This document shows, piece after piece, positions 16,734 through 37,983 of a stretch of DNA of 64,000 nucleotides (its first letter is position 1; the number at the start of each line of letters is the position of its first letter). The position numbers and the translations under genes were made by a program. The stretch spans positions 1 through 64,000 of the forward strand of contig SDAY01000003.1 in the NCBI GenBank assembly GCA_006212015.1. Direction: 5' to 3'. This stretch comes from Halothiobacillaceae bacterium. GTDB taxonomy: Bacteria; Pseudomonadota; Gammaproteobacteria; Halothiobacillales; Halothiobacillaceae. The notes beneath the pieces were generated by a model. That model saw nothing but the letters and a program-made list of their open reading frames with translations. It had not been told where the DNA came from and made no database searches.

Positions 16734-17267
16734 ATGGCCATGCGCTGGTATGTGGTCCAGGCCTTTTCTCAGTATGAGAATGCGGTCAAGCGTGCGCTCG
16801 AGGAGCGCATTCAGCGCGCTGGCATGCAGGATCACTTCGGTGAAATCCTGGTGCCTTCCGAGGAAGTGGTCGAGATGCGGGAAGGGGTGCGTCGCAAGAG
16901 CGAGCGCAAGTTCTTCCCGGGTTACGTCCTTGTCCAGATCGACATGAATGACGAGGCGTGGCATCTGGTGCGTTCCGTGCCGCGTGTGCTTGGCTTCATT
17001 GGTGGTACGCCGGATCGCCCGGCACCGATCAGCGAGAAGGAGGCGGATGCCATCCTCAATCGCATGAAAGAGGGTGCCGAGAAGCCACGCCCGAAGACCT
17101 TGTTCGAAGTCGGCGAGATGGTGCGCATCTGTGAGGGTCCATTCAACGACTTCAATGGCGTGGTCGAGGACGTCGACTACGAGAAGAATCGGATGCGTGT
17201 CGCGGTAAGTATTTTTGGACGCTCCACCCCGGTGGAGCTGGAGTTCGATCAGGTCGAAAAGGTCTGA
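16734..17267 (+). CDS. nusG: Transcription termination/antitermination factor NusG
   Basis: 177 residues: the NGN domain ([20 protein letters not shown], then [16 protein letters not shown]) that binds RNA polymerase, and a C-terminal KOW domain ([27 protein letters not shown] is its core, cut here for length to [12 protein letters not shown]) that contacts Rho or S10. It starts 3 bases after secE. Confidence 0.97.
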   Translation: MAMRWYVVQAFSQYENAVKRALEERIQRAGMQDHFGEILVPSEEVVEMREGVRRKSERKFFPGYVLVQIDMNDEAWHLVRSVPRVLGFIGGTPDRPAPISEKEADAILNRMKEGAEKPRPKTLFEVGEMVRICEGPFNDFNGVVEDVDYEKNRMRVAVSIFGRSTPVELEFDQVEKV

Positions 17268-17292
17268 TCGTCAACGGGGAGCCCCAACAAGG

Positions 17293-17308
17293 CGTTTGCA
17301 CCCAAACG
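17293..17308 (+). promoter_or_regulatory. Small hairpin in the rplK leader, candidate L1 control site
   Basis: CGTTTG and CAAACG form a 6-bp stem with a CACC loop, ending 11 bases before the rplK start. In E. coli L1 represses L11-L1 synthesis by binding the rplK leader near the ribosome binding site, so this is the obvious place for such a site. The match to a specific L1 motif is not shown. Confidence 0.3.
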
Positions 17309-17319
17309 AGTGAGTAAAC

Positions 17320-17751
17320 ATGGCTAAGAAAGTCACGGCTTATATCAAGCTTCAGGTCAAGGCCTGTCAGGCCAACCCAAGTCCCCCCATCGGCCCGGCG
17401 CTGGGTCAGCATGGCGTCAACATCATGGGCTTCTGCAAGGAGTTCAATGCCGCGACCCAGGGCGTCGAGCCGGGTCTGCCGCTGCCGGTAGTGATTACCG
17501 TCTACAGCGACAAGAGCTTCACCTTCATCACCAAGACCCCGCCGGCATCCGTTCTGATCAAGAAGGCGATGGGGCTGAAGAGTGGATCGAGCAACCCGAA
17601 CACCACGAAGGTCGGCACCATCACCCGTGCCCAGCTCGAAGAAATTGCCAAGACCAAGATGCCTGACCTGACCGCCTCCGACATGGACGCCGCCGTGCGT
17701 ACCATCGCGGGCAGCGCGCGCAGCATCGGTCTGAATGTGGAGGGCGTGTAA
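17320..17751 (+). CDS. rplK: 50S ribosomal protein L11
   Basis: 143 residues, family length. Starts [19 protein letters not shown]; the proline-rich [20 protein letters not shown] segment is diagnostic, with the rRNA-binding C-terminal domain ending [14 protein letters not shown]11 forms the GTPase-associated stalk base and supports RelA activation. The stop and the rplA start share one A (TAATG). Confidence 0.98.
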   Translation: MAKKVTAYIKLQVKACQANPSPPIGPALGQHGVNIMGFCKEFNAATQGVEPGLPLPVVITVYSDKSFTFITKTPPASVLIKKAMGLKSGSSNPNTTKVGTITRAQLEEIAKTKMPDLTASDMDAAVRTIAGSARSIGLNVEGV

Positions 17752-18449
17752 TGGCCAAGCTCACCAAGCGTCAAAGGCTCAACCGCGAGAAGGTTGATGC
17801 AACCCGCGCCTACGCGGTCAAGGATGCGTTCAACCTGCTCAAGGAGCTCGCGACCTCCAAGTTCGTCGAGTCCGTGGATGTCGCCGTGAATCTCGGCGTC
17901 GATCCGCGCCGCTCCGATCAGGTCGTGCGTGGCTCCACCGTGCTGCCGCGCGGCACGGGCAAGACCGTGCGCGTCGCCGTGTTCGCCCAGGGCGCCAATG
18001 CCGAAGCGGCCAAGGCTGCGGGTGCGGATATCGTCGGTTACGAAGACCTGGCGGATTCCATCAAGGCGGGCAAGATGGATTTCGACGTGGTCATCGCCAC
18101 GCCGGACGCCATGCGTGTCGTCGGTCAGCTGGGTCAGATCCTCGGCCCGCGCGGCCTGATGCCGAACCCCAAGGTCGGTACCGTGTCCATGGACCCGGCG
18201 GCCGCCGTGCGCAATGCCAAGGCGGGTCAGGTTCGCTACCGTACCGACAAGGCCGGCATCATCCATTGCACGCTCGGCAAGGTCAGCTTCGATGAGGACG
18301 CGCTGCTGGAAAACCTCAACGCGCTGATCGGTGACCTGAACAAGGCCAAGCCGTCTGCCGCGAAGGGTATCTACCTCAAGCGCATCACCGTATCCACCAC
18401 CATGGGTCCGGGGCTGATGGTTGATCAGGGCAGTCTCGCGACGGTCTGA
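17751..18449 (+). CDS. rplA: 50S ribosomal protein L1
   Basis: 232 residues, starting [16 protein letters not shown]; conserved [20 protein letters not shown] and [14 protein letters not shown] blocks are present. L1 forms the mobile L1 stalk at the E site and autoregulates the L11 operon. Translationally coupled to rplK. Confidence 0.98.
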   Translation: MAKLTKRQRLNREKVDATRAYAVKDAFNLLKELATSKFVESVDVAVNLGVDPRRSDQVVRGSTVLPRGTGKTVRVAVFAQGANAEAAKAAGADIVGYEDLADSIKAGKMDFDVVIATPDAMRVVGQLGQILGPRGLMPNPKVGTVSMDPAAAVRNAKAGQVRYRTDKAGIIHCTLGKVSFDEDALLENLNALIGDLNKAKPSAAKGIYLKRITVSTTMGPGLMVDQGSLATV

Positions 18450-18534
18450 TGATGAAAACGGCGGGCTGGCTCACGTGCCGGTCTGCCATGATTTGGGCTC
18501 CCGGATTCGTCCGGTTGCGTCCAAGACCGCAGGT

Positions 18535-18662
18535 GCGTTGTTGGTTCAACGCTTAATCATGCCTGCGCAGACGGTGAGGCCCAGGATTCTTGCCTGGTGT
18601 AACACCGTAGGGTGGGATGGAAACATCCCGATTCTAGGCGATGCATGGCCCCAGGGCCGTGC
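18535..18662 (+). promoter_or_regulatory. L10 leader (autoregulatory site for the rplJL operon)
   Basis: The 230-bp gap before rplJ holds a run of stable hairpins: GCGTTG/CAACGC; an outer stem ACGGTG (18571-18576)/CACCGT (18603-18608) enclosing an inner stem CCAGG/CCTGG (18581-18597) with an asymmetric internal loop that could form a kink-turn; GGGATG-GAAA-CATCCC, a GNRA tetraloop hairpin; and GCATGGCC/GGCCGTGC just before the ribosome binding site. Known L10 leaders have a kink-turned stem bound by L10(L7/L12)4 that represses translation. The nested stem fits this role; the kink-turn itself is inferred. Confidence 0.72.
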
Positions 18663-18679
18663 AAACCGAGGTTATTTCA

Positions 18680-19207
18680 ATGGCACTGTCGCTCGAACAG
18701 AAACAAGCTGTCGTCGCTGAAGTCGCTGAAGTCGCCGCCAAAGCTTTTTCCGCTGTTGCAGCGGAATATCGCGGTATTTCGGTCGAGAAGCTGACTGCAT
18801 TGCGTGTAAAGGCCCGTCAAGAAGGCGTTTACCTGCGTGTGGTCAAGAACACCCTCGCCCGAATCGCTGTGCGCGGAACTGATTTCGAATGCATGGCCGA
18901 GGGGATGGTAGGTCCGCTCGTGCTCGCATTTTCGATGGAAGACCCGGGCGCCGCGGCACGTCTGATGCGTGATGCGGCCAAGGAGAACGACAAGCTGAAC
19001 GTCAAGCTTGTCGCCCTCAGTGGTCAGCTGATCGCGGCGTCCGAGATCGATCGCGTGGCCAACCTGCCGACTCGCGACCAGGCCATCAGCATGCTCATGT
19101 CCGTCATGCAGGCCCCGGTCACCAAGTTCGTCCGTACCCTCAACGAGGTTCCGGGCAAGCTGGTTCGTACGGTTGCCGCCATCCGCGATCAGAAGCAAGC
19201 GGCTTAA
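18680..19207 (+). CDS. rplJ: 50S ribosomal protein L10
   Basis: 175 residues starting MALSLEQKQAVVAEVAEVA, with RGISVEKLTALRVKARQEGVY and a C-terminal helix (ETLNEVPGKLVRTVAAIRDQK type) that carries L7/L12 dimers. It is about 10 residues longer than E. coli L10. ATG 18680 matches the family start; an in-frame ATG 13 codons upstream lies in the leader hairpins. RBS is the GAGG 5 to 9 bases before the ATG. Confidence 0.97.
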   Translation: MALSLEQKQAVVAEVAEVAAKAFSAVAAEYRGISVEKLTALRVKARQEGVYLRVVKNTLARIAVRGTDFECMAEGMVGPLVLAFSMEDPGAAARLMRDAAKENDKLNVKLVALSGQLIAASEIDRVANLPTRDQAISMLMSVMQAPVTKFVRTLNEVPGKLVRTVAAIRDQKQAA

Positions 19208-19252
19208 GACCTTCAGTTATTTAACAACCCTTTCGCTTTTAGGTACATAACC

Positions 19253-19627
19253 ATGGCAATGAACAAAGAAGACATCCTGGAGGCCATCTCCAACATGACC
19301 GTCCTGGAGATCGTTGATCTGATCTCCGCGATGGAAGAGAAGTTCGGCGTATCCGCCGCCGCTGCCGTAGCCGTGGCCGCGGGCCCCGCCGCCGCTGCTC
19401 CGGTTGTCGAGGAGAAGACCGAATTCGACGTCGTCATGACCTCCTTCGGCGAGAACAAGGTCAGCGTGATCAAGGCCGTGCGTGAAATCACCGGCCTGGG
19501 CCTGAAGGAAGCCAAGGACCTGGTTGAAGCCGCGCCCTCCACCGTGAAGGAAGGCATCTCCAAGGCCGACGCCGAAGCCGTGAAGAAGAAGCTCGAAGAG
19601 GCTGGCGCCAAGGTCGAGCTCAAGTAA
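19253..19627 (+). CDS. rplL: 50S ribosomal protein L7/L12
   Basis: 124 residues. N-terminal dimerisation domain [21 protein letters not shown], an alanine-rich hinge ([16 protein letters not shown]), and the C-terminal domain with [21 protein letters not shown] that recruits translation GTPases. Present in several copies per ribosome, so the rplL-rpoB boundary must reduce transcription of rpoBC. Confidence 0.98.
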   Translation: MAMNKEDILEAISNMTVLEIVDLISAMEEKFGVSAAAAVAVAAGPAAAAPVVEEKTEFDVVMTSFGENKVSVIKAVREITGLGLKEAKDLVEAAPSTVKEGISKADAEAVKKKLEEAGAKVELK

Positions 19628-19635
19628 TCGATACT

Positions 19636-19653
19636 GTTTCGCCGCGGCGAAAC
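19636..19653. repeat. 18-bp perfect palindrome after rplL
   Basis: GTTTCGCCGCGGCGAAAC reads the same on both strands and begins 9 bases after the rplL stop. It could be an RNA hairpin with a minimal loop in the rplL 3' region, a processing site, or a protein-binding site. It is separate from the terminator-like hairpin at 19664. Confidence 0.6.
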
Positions 19654-19663
19654 CCGGTATCTG

Positions 19664-19691
19664 GCTGGCGGCCTGTGTCGCCGGCCTTTTT
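19664..19691 (+). terminator. rplL-rpoB intergenic attenuator
   Basis: GCTGGCGGC and GTCGCCGGC form a 9-bp stem (two wobbles) with a CTGT loop, followed by C and five T. It sits 36 bases after rplL and 128 bases before rpoB. In E. coli the rplL-rpoB gap also holds an attenuator that lets only a fraction of transcripts reach rpoBC; this hairpin is in the equivalent place. Confidence 0.7.
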
Positions 19692-19818
19692 CCGCTTCAG
19701 GAACCGGAAGTTGCCTGTCGATATGCCCGGGCCCGTATCCGTCGGGACATGCCGACAGTCTGCTGTGCTTTTAAATGACGCTTGCCGTCAGTAAATAGTG
19801 TTACCTCAGAGGTAGTCG

Positions 19819-23907
<4,089 letters not shown>

Positions 23908-23969
23908 TTACACGCCTGGGCGGCGCGCGTTGATGCGCCGTCCCATGTTGCATTTGTGAGAGATTCGCC

Positions 23970-28169
<4,200 letters not shown>

Positions 28170-28191
28170 ACCGACGGGGCGTTGATTGGCA

Positions 28192-28220
28192 TTGACATGA
28201 AGGGTCTTGGTCACTAGAAT
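28192..28220 (+). promoter_or_regulatory. Promoter of the str operon (rpsL-rpsG-fusA-tufA)
   Basis: TTGACA (28192-28197, consensus), 17-base spacer, TAGAAT (28215-28220, one mismatch), then a GC-rich discriminator CCGGCCCC. The expected start near 28228 gives a leader of about 70 bases to rpsL. This is the best sigma-70-type match in the window, and its GC-rich discriminator suggests stringent control. Confidence 0.82.
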
Positions 28221-28297
28221 CCGGCCCCTTTCAATGCGGTGCTATGGCTTGATGATCGCCCCGCTTGATCCCATTTGCTGTTGGAGAAGATTTTTAG

Positions 28298-28672
28298 ATG
28301 GCAACAGTCAACCAGCTGGTGCGTAAGCCCCGCACGCGGGTGAGCGAAAAGTCCAATGTGCCCGCATTGCAGAATTCGCCCCAGCGTCGCGGCGTTTGTA
28401 CGCGCGTTTACACCACGACCCCGAAGAAGCCGAACTCCGCACTCCGCAAGGTTGCCAAGGTTCGCCTGACCAATGGCTTCGAAGTCATTGGTTACATCGG
28501 CGGCGAGGGTCACAACCTTCAGGAACACTCCGTCGTGCTGATCCGCGGCGGTCGTGTGAAGGACCTTCCGGGTGTTCGTTATCACATCGTGCGCGGTTCT
28601 CTGGACTGCCAGGGTGTTGCGAAGCGTCGCCAGGGCCGCTCGAAGTACGGCGCCAAGCGCCCGAAGGGTTAA
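28298..28672 (+). CDS. rpsL: 30S ribosomal protein S12
   Basis: 124 residues, [15 protein letters not shown] start; [19 protein letters not shown] includes K43 and the PNSALRK loop, and GVRYHIVRG is present, all wild type at positions where streptomycin resistance changes arise. S12 monitors decoding at the A site. Confidence 0.98.
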   Translation: MATVNQLVRKPRTRVSEKSNVPALQNSPQRRGVCTRVYTTTPKKPNSALRKVAKVRLTNGFEVIGYIGGEGHNLQEHSVVLIRGGRVKDLPGVRYHIVRGSLDCQGVAKRRQGRSKYGAKRPKG

Positions 28673-28688
28673 TGTTTTTTCAGGGTAG

Positions 28689-29165
<477 letters not shown>

Positions 29166-29180
29166 TCTAGAGAGACGAGC

Positions 29181-31280
<2,100 letters not shown>

Positions 31281-31308
31281 TTACAAGCATTAATGAGGTT
31301 CATGAATC

Positions 31309-32499
<1,191 letters not shown>

Positions 32500-32504
32500 T
32501 AAAC

Positions 32505-32816
32505 ATGGCGAAGCAAACCATCCGTATCCGTCTGAAGTCGTTCGATCATCGGCTGATCGACCGCTCGGCGAGCGAGATCGTTGATTCCGCCAAGCGTAGC
32601 GGTGCGCGTGTGAAGGGGCCGATCCCCCTTCCCACCAAGACCGAACGCTTTACGGTTCTCGTTTCTCCGCACGTCAACAAGGATGCCCGTGACCAGTACG
32701 AACTGCTGACTCACAAGCGTCTGCTTGAAATCGTCGATCCGACGGACAAGACCGTTGATGCGCTGATGAAGCTCGATCTCGCCGCTGGCGTGGATGTACA
32801 AATCAAGCTGAACTGA
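32505..32816 (+). CDS. rpsJ: 30S ribosomal protein S10 (NusE)
   Basis: 103 residues, [21 protein letters not shown] start and the LRIDPTDKT-like C-terminal region ([17 protein letters not shown]). Besides its 30S role it binds NusG/NusB. It begins 5 bases after tufA, so it is transcribed with the str operon rather than from its own leader, unlike E. coli where rpsJ starts the S10 operon. Confidence 0.97.
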   Translation: MAKQTIRIRLKSFDHRLIDRSASEIVDSAKRSGARVKGPIPLPTKTERFTVLVSPHVNKDARDQYELLTHKRLLEIVDPTDKTVDALMKLDLAAGVDVQIKLN

Positions 32817-32858
32817 TTCGCTTGCATTGAGCCGCGAAAGCGGTTCATTGCGCGGGGC

Positions 32859-32887
32859 TTTTCATTTGCCTTGATAGCTGCTATATT
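32859..32887 (+). promoter_or_regulatory. Candidate promoter ahead of rplC
   Basis: TTTTCA (32859-32864), 17-base spacer, TATATT (32882-32887). It follows a weak hairpin (AGCCGC-GAAA-GCGGTT near 32830) and lies in the 183-bp gap between rpsJ and rplC, whereas in E. coli these genes are adjacent. It would restart transcription for rplC and downstream genes. Confidence 0.5.
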
Positions 32888-32898
32888 GCGCAGCTCGC

Positions 32899-32929
32899 TC
32901 GACCTGGAGGGTTAAGTTCTCCGGGTCGA
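32899..32929 (+). promoter_or_regulatory. Leader hairpin ahead of rplC, candidate L4 (S10-type) attenuator
   Basis: TCGACCTGGAG and CTCCGGGTCGA form an 11-bp stem (one wobble) with a GGTTAAGTT loop, followed after TGTG by five T. It lies just downstream of the candidate promoter and 70 bases before rplC. In E. coli, L4 controls the S10 operon through leader hairpins followed by U-rich RNA located before rpsJ; here no such leader exists before rpsJ, so control may act at this place. Function is inferred from position and shape only. Confidence 0.5.
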
Positions 32930-32999
32930 TGTGTTTTTGAGGTTTCAGAAATTTTATTGGCGCCGGTCAATCGTAATCGGTGCTGTAAGAGGAAAAATC

Positions 33000-33650
33000 A
33001 TGTCGCTAGGTGTTGTCGGTCGTAAGGTCGGCATGACTCGCGTCTTTGATGACGCGGGCTTGTCGGTGCCGGTTACGGTGATCGAGGTCACGCCTAATCG
33101 CGTTACTCAGGTGAAAACGCTTGAGAGCGACGGTTACTCCGCCCTGCAGGTGACTGTCGGTGTGCGTCGCGCCACGCGCGTGACCTCGGCCGCTGCGGGT
33201 CATTTCGCCAAGGCGGGTGTCGAGGCGGGTCGTGGCCTGTGGGAGTTCCGCGTGGGTGAGGATGTCCTCTCCCAGTACGAGGCGGGCGCCCAGATCTCCG
33301 TGGAAATGTTCGAGTCTGGTCAGGCGGTTGATGTCACCGGCCAGAGCATCGGTAAGGGTTTTGCCGGTACGGTCAAGCGTCACAACTTCCGTACCCAGGA
33401 CGCGACCCATGGTAACTCCCGTTCGCACCGTGTGCCGGGTTCCATTGGTCAGCGCCAGACCCCGGGTCGTGTATGGAAGGGCAAGCGCATGGCCGGTCAT
33501 ATGGGCGACGAGCGTGTTACTGCTCAGAACCTGACGGTTGTGCGTGTCGATGCCGAGCGCGGTCTGCTGCTGGTCAAGGGCGCCGTTCCGGGCTCTGATG
33601 GCGGTGATCTGATCGTGCGTCCGTCCATCAAGGCGAAGGGGGCCAAGTAA
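33000..33650 (+). CDS. rplC: 50S ribosomal protein L3
   Basis: 216 residues starting [20 protein letters not shown]; contains the long loop near the peptidyl transferase centre with [25 protein letters not shown], including the glutamine that PrmB methylates in many proteobacteria. RBS AAGAGGAAAAATC precedes ATG 33000; longer in-frame starts upstream lie in the leader hairpin. The stop shares one base with the rplD start (TAATG). Confidence 0.96.
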   Translation: MSLGVVGRKVGMTRVFDDAGLSVPVTVIEVTPNRVTQVKTLESDGYSALQVTVGVRRATRVTSAAAGHFAKAGVEAGRGLWEFRVGEDVLSQYEAGAQISVEMFESGQAVDVTGQSIGKGFAGTVKRHNFRTQDATHGNSRSHRVPGSIGQRQTPGRVWKGKRMAGHMGDERVTAQNLTVVRVDAERGLLLVKGAVPGSDGGDLIVRPSIKAKGAK

Positions 33651-34255
33651 TGGAGATCAAACTTCAGAATGGTGGCTCCGTTCAGGTTGCCGACGGCGTG
33701 TTTGGTCGCGAATTCAATGAAGGTCTGGTTCACCAGGCGGTGGTTGCCTACATGGCGGCCTCCCGTTCCGGTACCAAGGCCCAGAAGACCCGCTCCGAAG
33801 TGAGTGGTGGCGGCATCAAGCCATGGCGTCAGAAGGGTACGGGTCGTGCCCGTGCGGGTACGACCCGTTCCCCGATCTGGCGTACCGGTGGTCGCGCCTT
33901 CGCAGCCCAGCCGCGCAACTATGAGCAGAAGATCAACCGTAAGGCTTATCGCGTCGCGATGAGCGGGATCTTCTCCGAGCTGGTTCGCCAGGGTCGCCTG
34001 TTCGTTGTCGATGCTATCGATGTCGAGGCGCCGAAGACCAAGCTTGTTGTTTCCCTGCTCAATGGCATGGGTTTCAATGGCGTGACCCTGCTGGTCCCCG
34101 AGGTTGTGAGCGAGAACCTGTATCTTGCCGCGCGCAACCTGGGTGATGTGGGTGTGCTTGATCCGCGCGCGCTTGATCCGGTGAGTCTGGTCGGTTCCGA
34201 TCAGGTGGTTATCACCGTTGCCGCGCTGAAGATGGTTGAGGAGTGGCTGTCATGA
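33650..34255 (+). CDS. rplD: 50S ribosomal protein L4
   Basis: 201 residues, the E. coli length; [20 protein letters not shown] is the extended loop lining the exit tunnel. In E. coli L4 is the autogenous repressor of the S10 operon, both by attenuation and at translation. The stop overlaps the rplW start (ATGA). Confidence 0.97.
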   Translation: MEIKLQNGGSVQVADGVFGREFNEGLVHQAVVAYMAASRSGTKAQKTRSEVSGGGIKPWRQKGTGRARAGTTRSPIWRTGGRAFAAQPRNYEQKINRKAYRVAMSGIFSELVRQGRLFVVDAIDVEAPKTKLVVSLLNGMGFNGVTLLVPEVVSENLYLAARNLGDVGVLDPRALDPVSLVGSDQVVITVAALKMVEEWLS

Positions 34256-34548
34256 ATGCTGAACGTATCCTTCAGGTTCTGCGTGCTCCGCACGTCACCG
34301 AGAAAGCTTCGCTTGTGAATGCGGTGGCTGGCCAGCACGTCTTCAAGGTTGCCACTGATGCAACCAAGATCGAGATCAAGCAGGCTGTCGAATCCCTGTT
34401 CAAGGTCACTGTTGAGCAGGTTAACGTGGTTAACGTCAAGCCGAAGCTCAAGCGTTTCCGTGGGCGAGAGGGCGCGCGTAAGGCATGGAAAAAGGCCTAC
34501 GTGAAGCTGGCTGCCGGTCAGACCATTGATTACGGCGTTGGCGCCTAA
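34252..34548 (+). CDS. rplW: 50S ribosomal protein L23
   Basis: 98 residues from ATG 34252 ([18 protein letters not shown]), which overlaps the rplD stop; an in-frame upstream start at 34243 would lie inside rplD. The VTEKAS motif and [20 protein letters not shown] tail are typical. L23 is the docking site for trigger factor and SRP at the exit tunnel. Confidence 0.96.
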   Translation: MNAERILQVLRAPHVTEKASLVNAVAGQHVFKVATDATKIEIKQAVESLFKVTVEQVNVVNVKPKLKRFRGREGARKAWKKAYVKLAAGQTIDYGVGA

Positions 34549-34568
34549 GCTCACGAGGTTCAAGAATC

Positions 34569-35393
34569 ATGGCTCTTAAGAAAGCAAAACCGACATCACC
34601 GGGCCGCCGCGGCGCGGTGATGATCGACAAGTCGCACCTCTGGAAGGGCACCCCTTGGGCTGCCCTGGTGGAGAAAAAGACCAAGTCCGGTGGTCGTAAC
34701 CATTATGGTCGCATCACCGTTCGCCACATCGGTGGTGGTCACAAGCAGCAGTATCGCCTGATCGACTTCAAGCGCGACAAGGATGGCATTCCTGCCGTTG
34801 TTGAGCGCGTCGAGCACGATCCTAACCGCACTGCCCATATCGCCCTGCTCAAGTACGCGGATGGCGAGCGTCGCTACATTCTTGCCACCAAGGGCATGAG
34901 CGTGGGCGATGCCGTATCTTCCGGCGTCGAGTCCCCGATCAAGCCGGGCAATGCCATGCCGCTGCGCAACATTCCGGTCGGTTCCACGGTGCATGCCATC
35001 GAGCTGAAGCCGGGTCGTGGTGCCCAGATTGCGCGCAGTGCGGGCACCTATGCCCAGCTCATTGCCCGTGAAGGTGCTTACGCCACCCTGCGTCTTCGCT
35101 CCGGCGAGATGCGCAAGGTTCACGTTGATTGCCGTGCCACCCTGGGCGAGGTCAGCAACCACGAGCACAACCTTCGCAACTACGGCAAGGCCGGTGCGAA
35201 GCGTTGGTTGGGCATCCGTCCGACCGTCCGTGGTGTGGTGATGAACCCGGTCGACCACCCGCATGGTGGTGGTGAAGGCCGTACATCGGGTGGTCGTCAC
35301 CCGGTCACCCCGTGGGGCGTTCCGACCAAGGGCTACAAGACGCGCAACAACAAGCGTACTGATAAGTTCATCGTGCGTCGTCGCACGAAGTAA
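34569..35393 (+). CDS. rplB: 50S ribosomal protein L2
   Basis: 274 residues with the [20 protein letters not shown] motif, which contains the conserved histidine needed for peptidyl transferase centre assembly. The N-terminus [14 protein letters not shown] is typical. RBS GAGGTTCAAGAATC. Confidence 0.98.
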   Translation: MALKKAKPTSPGRRGAVMIDKSHLWKGTPWAALVEKKTKSGGRNHYGRITVRHIGGGHKQQYRLIDFKRDKDGIPAVVERVEHDPNRTAHIALLKYADGERRYILATKGMSVGDAVSSGVESPIKPGNAMPLRNIPVGSTVHAIELKPGRGAQIARSAGTYAQLIAREGAYATLRLRSGEMRKVHVDCRATLGEVSNHEHNLRNYGKAGAKRWLGIRPTVRGVVMNPVDHPHGGGEGRTSGGRHPVTPWGVPTKGYKTRNNKRTDKFIVRRRTK

Positions 35394-35407
35394 TTGAGGG
35401 ATTCAAG

Positions 35408-35683
35408 GTGCCGCGTTCATTGAAAAAAGGTCCCTTTGTGGACCACCACCTTTTCAAGAAGGTTGAGGATGCTGTCCAGGCGGGCAACAAGCGTCCCATT
35501 AAAACCTGGTCCCGTCGCTCCATGATTCTGCCGAACATGGTGGGCCTGACCCTTGCCGTGCATAACGGCAAGCAGCATGTGCCGGTCCTGGTGACTGACC
35601 AGATGGTTGGCCACAAGCTCGGCGAATTCTCCCCCACGCGTACCTACAAGGGTCACGTGGCGGACAAGAAAGCCAAGCGCTAA
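35408..35683 (+). CDS. rpsS: 30S ribosomal protein S19
   Basis: 91 residues starting at GTG 35408 (protein [21 protein letters not shown]), supported by the family N-terminus and by GAGGGATTCAAG upstream. It binds with S13 in the 30S head. C-terminus [20 protein letters not shown] is typical. Confidence 0.97.
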   Translation: MPRSLKKGPFVDHHLFKKVEDAVQAGNKRPIKTWSRRSMILPNMVGLTLAVHNGKQHVPVLVTDQMVGHKLGEFSPTRTYKGHVADKKAKR

Positions 35684-35694
35684 GGGGTGACGTG

Positions 35695-36027
35695 ATGCAA
35701 GCCAATGCCGTACACAAATACGCACATATTTCGCCCCAGAAGGTCCGCCTGGTGGCCGACCTCGTCCGTGGCAAGCATGTTGCCGAGGCCCTGCAGATCC
35801 TCAAGTTCACCAACAAGAAGGCCGCTGGCCTGGTGAGCAAGGTGATCCAGTCCGCCATCGCCAATGCCGAACACAATGCAGGTGCTGATATCGATGCGCT
35901 TCGCGTGGCCTCCATCAATGTTGATGAGGGTCCCGTGATGAAGCGTCTTCATGCTCGTGCCAAGGGTCGTGCTAACCGCATCGTCAAGCGCACCAGTCAC
36001 ATCAATGTGACTGTGGCCGAGAAATAA
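35695..36027 (+). CDS. rplV: 50S ribosomal protein L22
   Basis: 110 residues from ATG 35695, equal to E. coli L22. A GTG directly in front (35692) is in frame, but ATG 35695 is better spaced from the AAGGGG ribosome binding site. The [20 protein letters not shown] and [16 protein letters not shown] segments (tunnel-loop protein, macrolide-resistance region) are typical. Confidence 0.96.
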   Translation: MQANAVHKYAHISPQKVRLVADLVRGKHVAEALQILKFTNKKAAGLVSKVIQSAIANAEHNAGADIDALRVASINVDEGPVMKRLHARAKGRANRIVKRTSHINVTVAEK

Positions 36028-36039
36028 GGGAGCACTCGT

Positions 36040-36711
36040 ATGGGTCAGAAAATTCATCCGACGGGTTTCCGTCTCGGCGTATCTACCGGCTGGAATTCCA
36101 CCTGGTTCGCTGATAGCAAGACATTCCCAAAGTATCTGAATAACGACATTCAGGTGCGTGACTACCTCAAGAAGAAGCTTGCCCACGCCTCCGTGAGCAA
36201 GATCACCATTGAGCGTCCCGCGCGTTCGGCCTTCATCACCGTTCACACCGCCCGTCCGGGCATCGTGATCGGCAAGAAGGGTGAGGACATCGAGCGTCTG
36301 CGTGCCGAAGTGGCGCCGATGCTGGGTCTGCCCGTGGCCAACGTCAAGGTAAACGTTGAAGAGATCCGCAAGCCGGAAATGGATGCCCAGCTGGTTGCCG
36401 AAAGCATCACCCAGCAGCTCGAGAAGCGCATCATGTTCCGCCGCGCCATGAAGCGTGCCGTGCAGAACACCATGCGTCTCGGTGCCCAGGGCATCAAGAT
36501 CATCATGTCCGGCCGTCTGGGCGGTGCTGAAATCGCACGTACCGAATGGGTTCGTGAAGGTCGCGTTCCGCTCCATACACTGCGTGCTGAAATCGATTAC
36601 GGCTTTGCTGAAGCCAAGACCACCTACGGCATCATCGGCGTGAAAGTGCTGGTGTACAAAGGTGAAGTCTTTGGTGTTCAGGATGCCGCGTCGAAAAAGG
36701 CAAAGGCCTGA
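36040..36711 (+). CDS. rpsC: 30S ribosomal protein S3
   Basis: 223 residues with the type II KH domain ([21 protein letters not shown], GxxG loop intact) and [13 protein letters not shown] start. It helps form the mRNA entry helicase region with S4 and S5. The C-terminal tail is about ten residues shorter than in E. coli. Confidence 0.98.
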   Translation: MGQKIHPTGFRLGVSTGWNSTWFADSKTFPKYLNNDIQVRDYLKKKLAHASVSKITIERPARSAFITVHTARPGIVIGKKGEDIERLRAEVAPMLGLPVANVKVNVEEIRKPEMDAQLVAESITQQLEKRIMFRRAMKRAVQNTMRLGAQGIKIIMSGRLGGAEIARTEWVREGRVPLHTLRAEIDYGFAEAKTTYGIIGVKVLVYKGEVFGVQDAASKKAKA

Positions 36712-36721
36712 GGTTTAAGCC

Positions 36722-37135
36722 ATGTTGATGCCAAAAAGAACCAAATTCCGTAAGCAATTCAAAGGCAAGAATCGCGGCCTGGCGCAGGTTGGAAACGAAG
36801 TCAGCTTCGGCGAGTTCGGCCTGAAGTCCGTCGAGCGCGGCAATCTGACCTCCCGTCAGATCGAGGCCGCCCGTCGTGCCATCACCCGTCGCGTCAAGCG
36901 TGGCGGCAAGCTGTGGATTCGCGTGTTCCCGGACACGCCGATCACCACCAAGCCGCTTGAAGTGCGTATGGGTAAAGGCAAGGGTAGCGTCGAATACTGG
37001 GTGGCCAAGATCCAGCCCGGCAAGATGCTGTACGAAATCGAGGGTGTCACCGAAGATATTGCACGCGAGGCCTTTGGTCTTGCCGCCGCAAAGCTTCCGG
37101 TCAAGACAATCTTTGTGTCCCGGACGGTGATGTGA
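36722..37135 (+). CDS. rplP: 50S ribosomal protein L16
   Basis: 137 residues beginning [19 protein letters not shown]. The [20 protein letters not shown] segment contains the arginine hydroxylated by YcfD in some gammaproteobacteria. The stop TGA shares its A with the rpmC ATG (TGATG). Confidence 0.97.
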   Translation: MLMPKRTKFRKQFKGKNRGLAQVGNEVSFGEFGLKSVERGNLTSRQIEAARRAITRRVKRGGKLWIRVFPDTPITTKPLEVRMGKGKGSVEYWVAKIQPGKMLYEIEGVTEDIAREAFGLAAAKLPVKTIFVSRTVM

Positions 37136-37326
37136 TGAATGTAAACGAACTTCGTGGCAAGTCTGCGGACGAGCTGAATCAGGAGCTGCTTGCATTGCGC
37201 AAGGAGCAATTCAATCTGCGCATGCAGGCTGGCCTTTCCCAGGCCGTCAAGCCGCACCAGGTCCGTCAGGTGCGTCGCGATATCGCGCGCATCAAGATGG
37301 TTCTTGGTGAAAGGGCTGAGGGTTGA
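37135..37326 (+). CDS. rpmC: 50S ribosomal protein L29
   Basis: 63 residues ([22 protein letters not shown]), the E. coli length, an all-alpha protein at the exit tunnel. ATG 37135 is chosen because it overlaps the rplP stop and gives the family N-terminus; a GTG three bases upstream is in frame. Confidence 0.95.
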   Translation: MNVNELRGKSADELNQELLALRKEQFNLRMQAGLSQAVKPHQVRQVRRDIARIKMVLGERAEG

Positions 37327-37328
37327 TC

Positions 37329-37589
37329 ATGACTGAACATACCAAGAGCACCCTCGTGGGTACTGTCGTAAGCGACAAGATGGACAAGTCCATCGTTGTC
37401 CTGATCGAGCGTCGCGTGAAGCACCCGATCTACGGCAAATACATGACGCGCTCCACCAAGCTGCACGTGCATGACGAGAACAACGATTCTCGCGCGGGCG
37501 ACAAGGTGGAAATCGTCGAGTGCCGTCCGGTCTCCAAGACCAAGGCATGGAACCTGGTGCGCGTCATCGAACGCGCCACCGCAGGTTGA
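37329..37589 (+). CDS. rpsQ: 30S ribosomal protein S17
   Basis: 86 residues from ATG 37329 ([21 protein letters not shown]), two bases after the rpmC stop. OB-fold protein with the [22 protein letters not shown]-terminal strand; early 16S assembly factor. An in-frame TTG at 37323 lies in rpmC and is not needed. Confidence 0.95.
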   Translation: MTEHTKSTLVGTVVSDKMDKSIVVLIERRVKHPIYGKYMTRSTKLHVHDENNDSRAGDKVEIVECRPVSKTKAWNLVRVIERATAG

Positions 37590-37599
37590 GGACTAATCC

Positions 37600-37968
37600 A
37601 TGATTCAGATGCAATCCGTGCTGGACGCCGCCGACAACAGCGGCGCCAAGAAAGTGCAGTGTATCAAGGTGATTGGTGGCTCCCATCGTCGTTATGCTGG
37701 CGTGGGTGACATCATCAAGGTGAGCGTCAAGGACGCCATCCCCCGTGGCAAGGTCAAGAAGGGCGACGTCTACAATGCCGTCGTCGTTCGTACCGCCAAG
37801 GGCATCCGTCGCGCCGATGGCTCCGTCATCCGCTTCGACGGCAATGCCGCCGTGCTGCTGAACAACAAACTCGAGCCCATCGGTACTCGTATCTTCGGAC
37901 CAGTGACCCGCGAACTCCGCGGCGACAAGTTCATGAAGATCGTATCGCTGGCGCCTGAAGTGCTCTGA
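37600..37968 (+). CDS. rplN: 50S ribosomal protein L14
   Basis: 122 residues, [20 protein letters not shown] start and [13 protein letters not shown] near the C-terminus, both diagnostic. In E. coli it starts the spc operon; here it follows rpsQ by 10 bases with no visible promoter, so S10 and spc genes appear fused in one transcription unit. Confidence 0.97.
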   Translation: MIQMQSVLDAADNSGAKKVQCIKVIGGSHRRYAGVGDIIKVSVKDAIPRGKVKKGDVYNAVVVRTAKGIRRADGSVIRFDGNAAVLLNNKLEPIGTRIFGPVTRELRGDKFMKIVSLAPEVL

Positions 37969-37983
37969 GTGGGGTGCTGAAAG

